Counted from the stretch's first letter, positions 26,604 through 35,995 are shown. The stretch: DNA of 64,000 bases from Pseudomonadota bacterium (GCA_023444445.1 JAEXMK010000016.1:62001-126000), one strand, 5' to 3'. Notes: generated by a model from the sequence alone, not told the origin. Program-made: numbers and translations.

Positions 26604-27553
26604 TTGAAGACCGCACGGTAGGGTTCGACATTGGCCTTGGTGACGATGGTAACCGGCACGGCGATGGTCTTTTCGACGGTGCCACCGTCGGAGACAGTCT
26701 TGAGAGCCTTGACTGCCGCTGCACCCATGGCGGAAGGATCCTGCTGGATGACGCCTGCGACATAACCCGCATCGATGCCGGCAATCGCCTGCTTGGTCAG
26801 GTCCCAACCGAAGACCTTGATGTCTTTCTGTTTGCTCTGGCTTTCAACGGCAGCGACAGCACCCAGAAGCGCCGGCTCACCCGTGGCATAAATTGCGGTC
26901 ATATCAGGATTGCCGGTGATGAGGTTTTCCGCTGCCGACAGTGCCGTGTCCTGAACGTTCTGGCCATCGACGACACCTGCCGCCGTGATGCCGGTCTTGT
27001 CCTTGATCGTGTCTTCAAAGCCCTTCTGGCGGATGTTCTGGATGAAGGAGTTCAGCGCACCGACGACGCCAATCTTGGCTTTGCCGCCCATGTCGGACTT
27101 CACGTAGTCGAGGAAGAATTTTCCCATGTCAGCGCCCGCTTTGCCGTTATCGACGCCGATCTGCGCCTTCTGCGGACCTTCCGGCAGGATGGCGTCAATC
27201 GCGACGACGGGAATATTGGCGGCCGCCGCCTGCTTTACGGCCGGCATGATGCCGTTGACGTCGATGGCGACCACGGCGATGCCATCGACTTTCTGCTGGA
27301 TATAGGTCTCGATGGCGCTGTTCTGGGCGGCGGGATCATTGTTGGCGTTGAAGATCACCAGCTTGACGCCGGCTTCCTTGGCTGCCTTTTCAGCACCTTC
27401 GTTCATCTGGTTAAAGAACAACGCCTGCTGGTTGATCTGCACCAGGGCAATTGTCTTTTCGGCGGCGTTGGCAAGACCGGCAGACAGGGTCGCGCCGGCA
27501 AGAACGGTCGCAGCGAGCGCTGCGGAAAAATATCGACGTTTGAAATTTTGCAT
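26600..27553 (-). CDS. Ribose-type periplasmic sugar-binding protein
   Basis: This 317-residue periplasmic-binding protein of the LacI/RbsB fold has a signal peptide ending GLANA (about residue 30). Sugar-contact segments are recognisable: QALFFNQMNEGAEKAAKE, FNANNDPAAQNSAIETYIQQKVDGI, GVDNGKAGADMG and AIYATGEPALLGAV. The ATG has GAGGAAG at 8 bases; the open frame upstream is not signal-like. It is the first transporter gene after lacI, so probably the most abundant product. Pentose or furanose binding is likely; the precise ligand is not visible. Confidence 0.93.
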   Translation of the reverse strand: MQNFKRRYFSAALAATVLAGATLSAGLANAAEKTIALVQINQQALFFNQMNEGAEKAAKEAGVKLVIFNANNDPAAQNSAIETYIQQKVDGIAVVAIDVNGIMPAVKQAAAANIPVVAIDAILPEGPQKAQIGVDNGKAGADMGKFFLDYVKSDMGGKAKIGVVGALNSFIQNIRQKGFEDTIKDKTGITAAGVVDGQNVQDTALSAAENLITGNPDMTAIYATGEPALLGAVAAVESQSKQKDIKVFGWDLTKQAIAGIDAGYVAGVIQQDPSAMGAAAVKALKTVSDGGTVEKTIAVPVTIVTKANVEPYRAVFK

Positions 27554-27584
27554 TATCGTTCTTCCTCTGTTGGTTCGTTGCTTT

Positions 27585-28613
27585 TTATTTGATCGCGGGC
27601 GGCGCAACGGATTCACGCACGACGATTTCGACGGGCAGCAGTTCCTCCGATGGCAGCGGAGCGTCCTGGTCCCATTTTGTTTCCAGCAGAAGCGACAAGG
27701 CGCGTTGGCCGATTGCGCTGACAGGCTGGCGAATGGCGGTGAGCGGCGGGGCAAACAGATGCAGCGGCCCGACATCATCGAAACCGATCATCGAGACATC
27801 CTGCGGGATACGCACCCCTTCAGACCGGAGCACTTCGATGAAGCCGATGGCGATTTCGTCCGAACTCGCAAACACCGCTGTTGCAGGCCGGCCTTCGTCA
27901 AGGAACCGGCGTGCTGCAGCCCGGCCGAATTCCACGGTGTAGGCGCCGCAATATCTTGTAATCGAAAGCTCTGCTTCGCCTTTCCGTTCGGAAAGGGCGG
28001 ATGTCATTCCGCGAAAACGGCGCTCGGTACTGATCATGTCCTCCGGGCCGCCTACATAGAGAACCCGGCGGTGTCCATTTTCTGCCAGATGCTTGCCGGC
28101 CAGACGACCACCCTGTTCGTTGTCGCAGAAGAGTTTTGGAACGGTTGCGCCGGGGACGTCTTCGTCGACGACCACGACCTTGCCTGTGGTGTTGATCAGT
28201 TCCGCCAGCTCTTCGGTATTGGGATGGTTGGTGATGAAGACGAGACCATCGACGTGATTGCGGGCGAGCAATCTCAGATACGACAATTCACGCCCCTTAC
28301 GATTCAGCGTCGCAAAAAGCGACAGGGCAAGACCGCGCCTGTCGGCTTCTTCTTCCACAGCCGCGACCAGCATTCCGAAAAACGGGTTGCCAATGTCTGG
28401 AACGACCAGACCGATTGTATCCGAGCGGCCGCGGCTCAGGCGCCTCGCGTGGGGGTTTGGAACGTAATTGAGCTCACGAATGGCGGTCTCGATCCGCGTC
28501 TTCGTCTCGGAGGGCAGTTCCAGCGTGCCGTTCAGCAGCCGCGATACTGTCGCGACGGAAACACCAGCCGCCTGGGCAACGTCTTTGAGGCTGGTCGCAT
28601 GGTTACGCGCCAT
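27585..28613 (-). CDS. LacI-family repressor of the sugar island
   Basis: This 342-residue regulator has the N-terminal LacI helix-turn-helix (TSLKDVAQAAGVSVATVSRLLNG), hinge NPHARRLSRGRSDTIGLVVPDIGNPFFG and a periplasmic-binding-like effector domain. It lies 31 bases upstream of the binding-protein gene on the same strand, so the repressor is probably the first gene of the operon it controls. Two palindromic sites lie upstream of it. A GTG one codon earlier is an alternative start, but the ATG gives better ribosome-site spacing. Confidence 0.93.
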   Translation of the reverse strand: MARNHATSLKDVAQAAGVSVATVSRLLNGTLELPSETKTRIETAIRELNYVPNPHARRLSRGRSDTIGLVVPDIGNPFFGMLVAAVEEEADRRGLALSLFATLNRKGRELSYLRLLARNHVDGLVFITNHPNTEELAELINTTGKVVVVDEDVPGATVPKLFCDNEQGGRLAGKHLAENGHRRVLYVGGPEDMISTERRFRGMTSALSERKGEAELSITRYCGAYTVEFGRAAARRFLDEGRPATAVFASSDEIAIGFIEVLRSEGVRIPQDVSMIGFDDVGPLHLFAPPLTAIRQPVSAIGQRALSLLLETKWDQDAPLPSEELLPVEIVVRESVAPPAIK

Positions 28614-28670
28614 CACACTCCCGCTTTCTGTTCCGCTCGATCCGGGCCTTTTCGACCTCTGAATGGTTTG

Positions 28671-28695
28671 TAAAGCGATTTACTAAACCGGTTTA
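28671..28695. promoter_or_regulatory. Tandem LacI-type operators
   Basis: TAAAGCGATTTA (28671-28682) and TAAACCGGTTTA (28684-28695) lie side by side. The second is a perfect 12-bp palindrome centred on CCGG, and the first is a near-palindrome with a central CG step, as LacI-family sites have. They lie 58-82 bases before the lacI start, where the promoter of the lacI-transporter operon should be, so autoregulation is likely. Confidence 0.65.
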
Positions 28696-28835
28696 CAAGG
28701 AATTATAAAAAGGCGGAGCTGTCAACGGGTGTTTTTCAGATTCGTCAGATTGTCTGGTGAACCGGGAGCTTTGGGAATGGCGTCATTTGAGCTCAGGGAA
28801 TCACGGGTACTCATGGAGGCAGACGCGGATAGGTG

Positions 28836-28919
28836 GGTGCCTTTCGCAGAAAGGCACCTCAGTGTGAAAGTGCCCGCAGGCTACTCTCACTTGCTTCGAC
28901 ACTCAAAGAGTTTGTGTCG
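28836..28919. other. Three consecutive hairpins
   Basis: Hairpin 1: GGTGCCTTT with AAAGGCACC around a 5-base loop (28836-28858). Hairpin 2: GTGA..AGTGCC with GGC..ACTCTCAC-type pairing (28864-28890). Hairpin 3: CGACAC with GTGTCG (28897-28919). None is followed by a T-run. They may terminate or protect the 3' end of the upstream peptide-transporter operon transcript, or be a dispersed intergenic repeat. Confidence 0.45.
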
Positions 28920-28952
28920 TGTGATTATCGTTACTGCAGGGGCCGGACAATC

Positions 28953-30956
28953 TCACATGAGATCGCGCTTGTAGCTTTCATCCCACTGTCTCGTCTTGAC
29001 GACATTGCCGTTCTCGAACGCCGACAATTCTCCGCTCAGATAGAACTTTTCCTCATCGGAGCGCATCTCGGTGCGGCTCTCGATTTTGATGCGCCATCCT
29101 TCCCGGCCCATTTCGTAGGTCTGGGTAAGGACATATTTCGCGGAAAGCGGATCGTCGTCACGAATGGTCAGTTCACGGCGCAGACTGTGGCTCAGTTCGG
29201 TATCGATATCATCGAACCGCAAAATGCCTTCGCCGAACAGGCCGCCCACTCCTTCGGTGATATAGGTGTTGATGCCCGTTTCGTGGTCCTGTTCGGTCCA
29301 GCGGCGAACCGAACCGGGGTCGATCTGTGTCATGGGGGTGAGGGGGCCATGGGCAGGGGCCTCGAAACGCACGGGCTTTGCCTCGCTCGCGGTGCGCACC
29401 GGCAGATCAAGGGCACTCTCCGCAACCGAAATGCTGATCGTTGCATCATAAGGCGATGTCCACACCATCGGCCAATAGGCGGTGGCGATGGCGAGTTGAA
29501 GCTTGTGGCCTTTGGTGAAGCGATATCCGCAATCGTTGAGCTTGATCGCGACGTCGTAGAATTTGCCGGGTTCCAGGGCTTCGGGATTCTCGTGGCTGTC
29601 ACGGTGGGTGAGGTTGAAAACCTGGTAGCTGACGCGTGTGACGCGACCATCGGGAAGCACATCGTTAAGGCGGAGCGATATCTGGGCCACGGGGCAATCT
29701 GCGGCAATGCGCAGACGCGCAACAGGTGCACCGAGGACATCGAAATCATCTTCCAGCAAGGCGGTTTCGAAAACCAGCGCGCCCCCATTGTCGAGCCGCT
29801 GATCGGTCGGATGTTCGCCCGGGCAGCCGGTCGCCATCCATTCGCCGCCCGCCTTGCCATGGCTCTGTGGTGAACGGACGACAAGGATCGCGGGATCACT
29901 CACCGCGTCACGCAGGTCCCGCGCTCCACCAAGATAGAGTGATCGGGTCGAGATTTCAGGCGAAGGCCAGGCCGCTTCGCCGACCCACCGGCCCTGCGTC
30001 GTCGTGCGCGTGCCTGTCGGTTCGATGGTGTCGCTGACGAAGGCGCGCAACATCGGCTCGTCCATGATGCCGGTGTCCTTGCCCTTCAGCCAATGGTCCC
30101 ACCAGCGCGTCGCTTCCTGAAGGAAGCCGATTGCCGGGCCGGGTACGCCATCCTGAGGATAGATGTGGCCCCAAGGCCCGATGATGCCGCGACGGGGTAC
30201 CTGAAGGTTTTCCAGAAGCCGTGGGACCGCATTGGTATAGCTGTCCGCCCACGCGCCGATGGCAAGGACCGGGCACTGGATAGCGCTCCAGTCCTCGCAG
30301 ACCGAACCGTGTTTCCAGTAGGCGTCGTAACGCTGATGGTCCAGCCAAAGTCCGGGGAAAAAGGGCAGCTTGTCCAGCCGCTCAAGCCAGCGATCGCGCC
30401 ATTCGTCGCCAACGATCTCCGGGTCGAGCGGGCGGCTCTGATAGGCAAGCATGATCGTGCCCCACCACAGATTGTCGTTCAGCAACAACCCACCCATATA
30501 GTGGATATCGTCCGTATAGCGATTGTCCGTGGAATAGGCGGTGATGATGGCTTTCAACGCCGGTGGACGGCGGGCGGCGACCTGCAGGCCGTTGAAGCCG
30601 CCCCAGCTCTTGCCCATCATGCCGACATTGCCGCTGCACCATGGCTGGCGGGAAATCCAGTCGATCACTTCCAGGGCGTCGTCCTGTTCCTGCTGCAGAT
30701 ATTCGTCTGCCATGTGGCCGTCGGATTCGCCGGTGCCGCGCATATCCACGCGGATCGCCGCATAGCCCTGGCTGGCGAAATAGCCATGCATCGGCTCGTC
30801 GCGCCCACGCGTTCCGTCGCGCTTGCGATAGGGGATATATTCGAGAATGGCGGGAACCGGCGATTGCTCTGCGCCTTCCGGCAGCCAGAGACGCGCTCCA
30901 AGGCGCACGCCGTCGCTCATGGGAATCCAGATATGTTCTTCAACACGCACTGTCAT
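28953..30956 (-). CDS. CocE/NonD-family alpha/beta hydrolase (peptidase S15)
   Basis: This 667-residue hydrolase of the X-Pro dipeptidyl-peptidase/cocaine-esterase family has its nucleophile serine in MGKSWGGFNG, the acid in IGAWADSY and the histidine in GPWGHIYP. The N-terminus EEHIWIPMSDGVRLGARLWLP and YAAIRVDMRGTGESDG are family hallmarks. The C-terminal half is the jelly-roll domain. There is no signal peptide, so it is cytoplasmic. It is the last gene of a peptide ABC operon, 98 bases after the ATPase gene, and probably cleaves an imported ester, amide or acyl-peptide. Confidence 0.9.
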   Translation of the reverse strand: MTVRVEEHIWIPMSDGVRLGARLWLPEGAEQSPVPAILEYIPYRKRDGTRGRDEPMHGYFASQGYAAIRVDMRGTGESDGHMADEYLQQEQDDALEVIDWISRQPWCSGNVGMMGKSWGGFNGLQVAARRPPALKAIITAYSTDNRYTDDIHYMGGLLLNDNLWWGTIMLAYQSRPLDPEIVGDEWRDRWLERLDKLPFFPGLWLDHQRYDAYWKHGSVCEDWSAIQCPVLAIGAWADSYTNAVPRLLENLQVPRRGIIGPWGHIYPQDGVPGPAIGFLQEATRWWDHWLKGKDTGIMDEPMLRAFVSDTIEPTGTRTTTQGRWVGEAAWPSPEISTRSLYLGGARDLRDAVSDPAILVVRSPQSHGKAGGEWMATGCPGEHPTDQRLDNGGALVFETALLEDDFDVLGAPVARLRIAADCPVAQISLRLNDVLPDGRVTRVSYQVFNLTHRDSHENPEALEPGKFYDVAIKLNDCGYRFTKGHKLQLAIATAYWPMVWTSPYDATISISVAESALDLPVRTASEAKPVRFEAPAHGPLTPMTQIDPGSVRRWTEQDHETGINTYITEGVGGLFGEGILRFDDIDTELSHSLRRELTIRDDDPLSAKYVLTQTYEMGREGWRIKIESRTEMRSDEEKFYLSGELSAFENGNVVKTRQWDESYKRDLM

Positions 30957-31054
30957 TTGGGTATTCCAGTCAGTTCATCGGGCGCTGGCATTGCAGCAGG
31001 TCATTGGAGATGAAGGAGAGGGCGGCGGCTGAAGAAAATACGCCGCCGCTGAAG

Positions 31055-32668
31055 TCAGGCGGCCGGAAGGCCGCGTTTTGCCAGCACGCCGTCCAGCCAG
31101 TCGCGCCGCAACTCGGGAACCGAGGTGATAAGCTGCTCCGTATAGGGCTGGTAGGGCGGGGCAAACACCTCTTCGGTGGTGCCGGTTTCGACGATACGGC
31201 CGTGCTGCATCACCATGGTCCTGTCGGCAATCCTGCGCACCACGCCGAGATCATGGGTGATGAACAGATAGGAGACGCCCAGTTCATCCTGCAATGATTG
31301 CAACAATGTGAGGATCTCGTCGGCCACCAAAGGATCAAGCGCCGAAGTGACCTCGTCGCAAATGATGAGGTCGGGACGCGCCGCGAGGGCGCGGGCAATG
31401 CACACCCGCTGCTTCTGTCCGCCCGACAGCGCTTTTGGAAGGCGCTCGGCGAAATCGCGCGGCAGACCGATGAGATCCAGCAGGCGGTTCACTTCGGATG
31501 CGCGCTGCTCGTCGTTCATGCCGAAATAAAACGACATGGGGCGGCCGATGATCTCGCCGACCGTGTGGCGCGGGTTCAGCGCCACATCCGGAAGCTGATA
31601 GACGAGCTGGATGCGCCGCAGTTCCTCGCGGCTTCGCTGCGTGTATTTATCGGCAAGCCTATGTCCGGCGAGGGTAACGACGCCGGAGGAGTGGGGCGGC
31701 AAGCCGGCAATGACCCGGGCGAGGGTGGATTTTCCTGAACCGGACTCGCCCACAACGGCGAGTGTCTCACCCTTGCGCAACAGGCACTGTACGTTATCAA
31801 GCACCTTCTTACGTCCGTAATAGGCGGTGACATCGCGCGCTTCGAGTAGAACCTCCCCATTTTTATGGTGGACGCCTTCTCCCGACATGCTGGCCTTGCG
31901 TTCGGAAACGAGCCGACGCGTATAGTCCTGCTGCGGCTGTTCGAGGATCTGCTCGGCAGAACCGTCCTCGACTTCTTTGCCATGACGCAACACCAGGATG
32001 TTGTCGGCAATCTGCGCCACCACTGCAAGGTCGTGCGTGATGTAGAGTGCAGCCGTATCATAACGCTGGATCAGGCTGCGCAGAAGAGCGAGAACCTCTA
32101 TCTGCGTCGTGACATCGAGCGCCGTGGTCGGTTCGTCCAGAACCAGAATATCGGGACGGCAGGACATGGCCATGGCCACCATCGCGCGCTGCAACTGACC
32201 GCCTGATACCTGATGCGGGTAGCGGCTGCCGAAATTCTGATAGTCGGGAAGCTGCAGCGCCTGCAGCAGTTCCAGCATCCAGGCTTCCGCTTCCTGCCGG
32301 TTCATGATGCCGTGGTAGAGCGGGCCTTCCATGATCTGTTCGCCGATCTTCATTGCCGGATTGAAGGCGGCGGCCGCGCTTTGCGCCACATAGGCGATCC
32401 GCGCACCACGCACCGCCTCGCGTCCGGCGCGATCGATCGTCATCAGCGAAACACCGTTTACAATGATCTCGCCACCAACGATCCGGCAGCCGTTTCGGCC
32501 GTACCCCATGGCAGCTAGGCCGATCGTGGACTTGCCCGCACCGGATTCACCGATCAACCCTTTGACCTCGCCGCGTTTCAGATCAAGATCGACATTGTCG
32601 ACAAGGATGGCGCCATTTGGTGCGGCAACCTTCAGCCCCCGAATTTGCAAAACCCTGTTCTCGTTCAT
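31055..32668 (-). CDS. Fused peptide ABC transporter ATPase (DppD-DppF type)
   Basis: This 537-residue protein has two ATPase domains. Domain 1: GESGAGKST, VSGGQLQRAMVAMA, ILVLDEPTTALD. Domain 2: GESGSGKST near residue 320, LSGGQKQRVCIARA, LIICDEVTSALD. Each is followed by the oligopeptide C-terminal extension, seen as PYQPYTEQLI at the end. The start is the ATG overlapping the permease stop (ATGA); the frame extends 14 codons further up without support. It powers the import complex formed with the two permeases upstream. Confidence 0.93.
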   Translation of the reverse strand: MNENRVLQIRGLKVAAPNGAILVDNVDLDLKRGEVKGLIGESGAGKSTIGLAAMGYGRNGCRIVGGEIIVNGVSLMTIDRAGREAVRGARIAYVAQSAAAAFNPAMKIGEQIMEGPLYHGIMNRQEAEAWMLELLQALQLPDYQNFGSRYPHQVSGGQLQRAMVAMAMSCRPDILVLDEPTTALDVTTQIEVLALLRSLIQRYDTAALYITHDLAVVAQIADNILVLRHGKEVEDGSAEQILEQPQQDYTRRLVSERKASMSGEGVHHKNGEVLLEARDVTAYYGRKKVLDNVQCLLRKGETLAVVGESGSGKSTLARVIAGLPPHSSGVVTLAGHRLADKYTQRSREELRRIQLVYQLPDVALNPRHTVGEIIGRPMSFYFGMNDEQRASEVNRLLDLIGLPRDFAERLPKALSGGQKQRVCIARALAARPDLIICDEVTSALDPLVADEILTLLQSLQDELGVSYLFITHDLGVVRRIADRTMVMQHGRIVETGTTEEVFAPPYQPYTEQLITSVPELRRDWLDGVLAKRGLPAA

Positions 32669-33489
32669 CGGTCCGCTCCCTGAATTGCGCTGCGGCCGGC
32701 AAGCAGCCAATCGACGACGAGGTTGACGCCAATGGTAAGGATGGCGATGGCGGCAGCCGGATAAAGCGGAGCGTAGAGACCGTAGAGGATTGCCTGCTGG
32801 TTATCCTTCACCATACCGCCCCAGTCCGCGAAGGGCGGCTGGATGCCAAGGCCAAGGAAAGAAAGGCCTGCAACGAAGAGGAAGGTGAAGCAGAAGCGAA
32901 GACCGAACTCCGCAATCAGTGGCGGCAGGGCATTCGGCAAAATTTCCTTAAACACCAGCCACAGCAACCCTTCGCCGCGAAGACGCGCCGTTTCGGCATA
33001 TTCGAGGACATTGATGCCCTGCGCAACGATGCGGGCCAGGCGAAAGACGCGTGTGGAATCCAGCAGCGCAATGGTGACGATCAGCACGGGAATGGACGAG
33101 CCAAGTGCCTGCAACACCACAAGCGCCGAAATCAGCACCGGAATACACATGACCGTGTCGACAATGCGCGACAGAACCGTGTCCAGCCAACCGCCGAAAA
33201 TGGCGGCGATAAACCCTAGCGTAATCCCGATCGTGAAGGACAGCAGCGACGCGGCCAGTGAAACGCCGATGGACATCTGTGCGCCAGAAAGAAGACGCGA
33301 CAGCATATCGCGACCGTTCTGATCAAGGCCAAACCAGTGCGCAGCCGAAGGCGGATCAAACGGCGATCCGACAATTTCCTCCTGTGCGAAAGGCGCGATA
33401 TGCGGGCCGGCGATGAACAGGATGAGATTGACCGAGATGATGAAAAGACCGATCCATGCGGTCGGGGTGATGGAACGGAGAACTTTCAT
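32665..33489 (-). CDS. Peptide ABC transporter permease (DppC type)
   Basis: This 274-residue BPD_transp_1 permease has an N-terminal membrane anchor, the OppC-type segment HWFGLDQNGRDMLSRLLSGAQMSIGVSLAASLLS, and the EAA loop EYAETARLRGEGLLWLVFKEILPNALPPLI. Five to six hydrophobic segments are present. The ATG overlaps the stop of the DppB gene by 4 bases and its own stop overlaps the ATPase start, so the set is tightly coupled. Confidence 0.93.
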   Translation of the reverse strand: MKVLRSITPTAWIGLFIISVNLILFIAGPHIAPFAQEEIVGSPFDPPSAAHWFGLDQNGRDMLSRLLSGAQMSIGVSLAASLLSFTIGITLGFIAAIFGGWLDTVLSRIVDTVMCIPVLISALVVLQALGSSIPVLIVTIALLDSTRVFRLARIVAQGINVLEYAETARLRGEGLLWLVFKEILPNALPPLIAEFGLRFCFTFLFVAGLSFLGLGIQPPFADWGGMVKDNQQAILYGLYAPLYPAAAIAILTIGVNLVVDWLLAGRSAIQGADR

Positions 33490-34433
33490 CGGGGATGCCT
33501 CAGGCGCGGATTAAGCGCGATTGCCGAAATATCGGCAATGATGTTCAGGATCACGTAGGCGGCGCCAAAAACGAGGGCCGCAGCCTGCACCAGCGGCAGG
33601 TCACGCTTGGAGACCGCATCGACCATGAAGCGGCCAAGCCCATTGTAATTGAATACGGCTTCCACCAGCACCACGCCCGTGATCAGATAGGCAATGTTGA
33701 AAGACACGACATTGACGATGGGCGCAGCCGCATTGGGAAGGGCGTGACGAAGAACCGCGCGCCGGGTGCGAAGCCCCTTGAGATAGGCGGTTTCGACATA
33801 GGCCTGATCCATGACAGCCAGCACGGCGGTGCGGGTCATGCGCAACATCTGCGCCACGGTCACAAGAACAAGCGTCAGGGCCGGCAGCGTGGTCGCCTTC
33901 AGCCAGTCCACGAAACCCATGCCAGGATAGGTGTCCGCAAGGCTCGGCAGGAGATTGTACTGCACGGACACGAACAGGATCAGCAGCAGGCCGAGAAAAT
34001 ATTCCGGCAGGGAAACGAAGGCGAGCGCCACAATATTCACTGCGCGATCGAACAGGCTGCCGCGCAGGATGGCGCTGAACAGTCCAAGAGTGACGGCGAC
34101 AGGAACAGAGACAACCGCCGCATAAAGCGCCAGCGCCATTGTGTTCCAGAAGCGTGGCCACAGAAGATCGGCAACCGGCTGGCGGTTTGCCAAGGAATTT
34201 CCGAGGTCGCCGGTCAAGAAGCCGCCGAGCCAGGAGAAATAACGATGCAGGAGGGGCTGGTCGAGACCGAGATCGGCGCGCAACACGGCGAGGGATTCAG
34301 GCGTCGCATTTTGTCCGAGTATTGCCGACGCCACATCACCGGGAAGAAGCTGAGTGCCGGCGAAAATAAGCGCCGACACCAGCAGAAGCGTCAAAATACC
34401 CAAAGCAACGCGCTTCAGGATAAGAGTAGTCAT
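33486..34433 (-). CDS. Peptide ABC transporter permease (DppB type)
   Basis: This 315-residue BPD_transp_1 permease begins with the DppB-like LILKRVALGILTLLLVSALIF and has LLPGDVASAILG and the EAA loop YVETAYLKGLRTRRAVLRHALPNAAAPIV. About six membrane segments are present. Its ATG shares one base with the stop of the binding-protein gene (TAATG), again showing a single transcript. Confidence 0.93.
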   Translation of the reverse strand: MTTLILKRVALGILTLLLVSALIFAGTQLLPGDVASAILGQNATPESLAVLRADLGLDQPLLHRYFSWLGGFLTGDLGNSLANRQPVADLLWPRFWNTMALALYAAVVSVPVAVTLGLFSAILRGSLFDRAVNIVALAFVSLPEYFLGLLLILFVSVQYNLLPSLADTYPGMGFVDWLKATTLPALTLVLVTVAQMLRMTRTAVLAVMDQAYVETAYLKGLRTRRAVLRHALPNAAAPIVNVVSFNIAYLITGVVLVEAVFNYNGLGRFMVDAVSKRDLPLVQAAALVFGAAYVILNIIADISAIALNPRLRHPR

Positions 34434-35995
34434 TATGCGTCCAACCAGACTTTTTCAGCGAGACGGGCGCCCATGAAATTGAACATGGGATGGGTCGTCA
34501 CGCCCTTGAGTTTCTTGGATGAGGCGTCGAGATAGTCGCCAAACATCGGGATCATCGCGCCGCCCTCATTGGAAATGAGCGCTTGCAATTCGGCATAGAT
34601 TTCCTTGCGTTTGGCGTCATCGAGAAGCGCACGCGCTTCGATCAGCTTCTTGTCGAAGGTCTCGTTCTTCCAGTGCGTGTCGTTCTGCGCCGACGTCGAC
34701 TGGTATGCGATGGTTAGCATCTGGTCTGCCGTGGGGCGTCCGCCCCAATAGGACATGCAGAATGGCGCTTTCATCCATACATTGTCCCAATAGCCGTCAG
34801 CCGGCTCGCGCTTGATCGAGACATCGATACCGCCCTTGGCCGCGCTGGTGCGGAAGATCGCTGCCGCATCGACTGCGCCGGAGAAGGCGGCGTCGGAAGC
34901 GGAAATCTCGATCTTGAGGGCGTCAAGGCCAGCCTGCTTGAGATAGAACTTCGCCTTTTCCGGGTCGTAAGGCCTCTGCGGCAGGTCTGCCGCATAAAAC
35001 CGGTCGGAGCTCGGAATGGGGTGGTCATTACCGAGGCGACCATATCCACGCAGTGCCGTTTTCAGAAGCTGTTCGCGATCGATCGCGTGTTTGATCGCGA
35101 GCCTGATATTGTTGTCCGTGTAGGGCGCCTGTGTGCAATCCATCAGGAAGGTGAAGTGCTGGCCACCAGCCGACTGAACGATATTGAGGTTGGGATTGCG
35201 GCGAAGCAGATCAACCGTCTTGAAATCCAGCTGGTTGATGGCATGGACCTGACCCGACATCATGGCGTTGGTGCGGGCGGCAATATCGTTGATGACGATG
35301 ACTTCGACGGCGTCGACATGGGCCGCATTCGGCTTCCAGTAATTGGGATTACGGGTGAAGCGGGAACGTACGCCCGGATCATAGCTTTCAAAGACGAACG
35401 GCCCGGTACCAACCGGCTTGTTGAAATCCGTCCAGCCTTCCGGGACGACGAGGAAATGATAGTCGGAAAGGATGTAGGGAAGATCGGCATTGCCGCTTTC
35501 GAGGACGATCTTGACCTCGGTGTCGGAAAGCTTGTCGACGCTTTTCAAGGCGGATGCTACCGAGCGCGCTGCAGAGGTGGTTTCCCCGCGATGCAGGTTG
35601 ATGGAGTAGATGACGTCTTCTACGGTCAATGTCTTGCCGTTGTGGAACGTGACGCCCTGACGCAGCTTGAAGACCCACTCCACCGCGCCCGGTTGCGCTT
35701 CCCAGCTTTCGAACAGTTCCGGCACGGCGTGATTGTTGGCGTCGATCTCCACCAGACCGTTCATGATCATGAAGGCCTGATTGACGGGCACCCAGTCCTT
35801 CAGAATGCGGGGGTCGAGGTTATCAGTGGTGCTGCCGCCGCCAATGCCCAGTTTCAGCACTCCGCCCTTCTTGGGCGTGTCCGTGCTTTGCGCACGGGCA
35901 GTAGTGATGAAACCGGCAGACAGCGCGGCAATGCCGGCCGCGCCAGCCAGAAAATGCCGGCGGTCGAGTGAGAAGGAAAAGGGGGAGGAGGTCAT
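34433..35995 (-). CDS. Peptide ABC transporter binding protein (SBP family 5)
   Basis: This 520-residue periplasmic protein has a twin-arginine leader (LDRRHFLAGAAG) cleaved after TTARA near residue 36. Family 5 features: LAESW-type EDVIYSINLHR after WVFKLRQGVTFHNGKTLTVEDV, GTGPFVFESYDPG, and YDPEKAKFYLKQAGLD. It delivers ligand to the DppBC-type permeases. Tat export suggests it folds in the cytoplasm first. It is the first gene of the operon, so promoter sequences should lie in 35996-36227. The ligand is unknown; the terminal S15 hydrolase hints at an acylated or proline-containing compound. Confidence 0.92.
   Translation of the reverse strand: MTSSPFSFSLDRRHFLAGAAGIAALSAGFITTARAQSTDTPKKGGVLKLGIGGGSTTDNLDPRILKDWVPVNQAFMIMNGLVEIDANNHAVPELFESWEAQPGAVEWVFKLRQGVTFHNGKTLTVEDVIYSINLHRGETTSAARSVASALKSVDKLSDTEVKIVLESGNADLPYILSDYHFLVVPEGWTDFNKPVGTGPFVFESYDPGVRSRFTRNPNYWKPNAAHVDAVEVIVINDIAARTNAMMSGQVHAINQLDFKTVDLLRRNPNLNIVQSAGGQHFTFLMDCTQAPYTDNNIRLAIKHAIDREQLLKTALRGYGRLGNDHPIPSSDRFYAADLPQRPYDPEKAKFYLKQAGLDALKIEISASDAAFSGAVDAAAIFRTSAAKGGIDVSIKREPADGYWDNVWMKAPFCMSYWGGRPTADQMLTIAYQSTSAQNDTHWKNETFDKKLIEARALLDDAKRKEIYAELQALISNEGGAMIPMFGDYLDASSKKLKGVTTHPMFNFMGARLAEKVWLDA

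Larger units (their letters stand above)
28614..28952. other. Hairpin-rich intergenic region
   Basis: This gap separates the stop of the S15 hydrolase from the lacI start, both on the minus strand. The left part holds the LacI operators. The right part (28836-28919) folds as three successive hairpins, given separately. An 81-codon plus-strand frame across it has no ribosome site and overlaps the hairpins, so it is not called as a gene. Confidence 0.6.

Noticed and set aside
28729-28974. 81-codon plus-strand frame
   Set aside because: No ribosome site, overlaps three hairpins and the end of the S15 gene.
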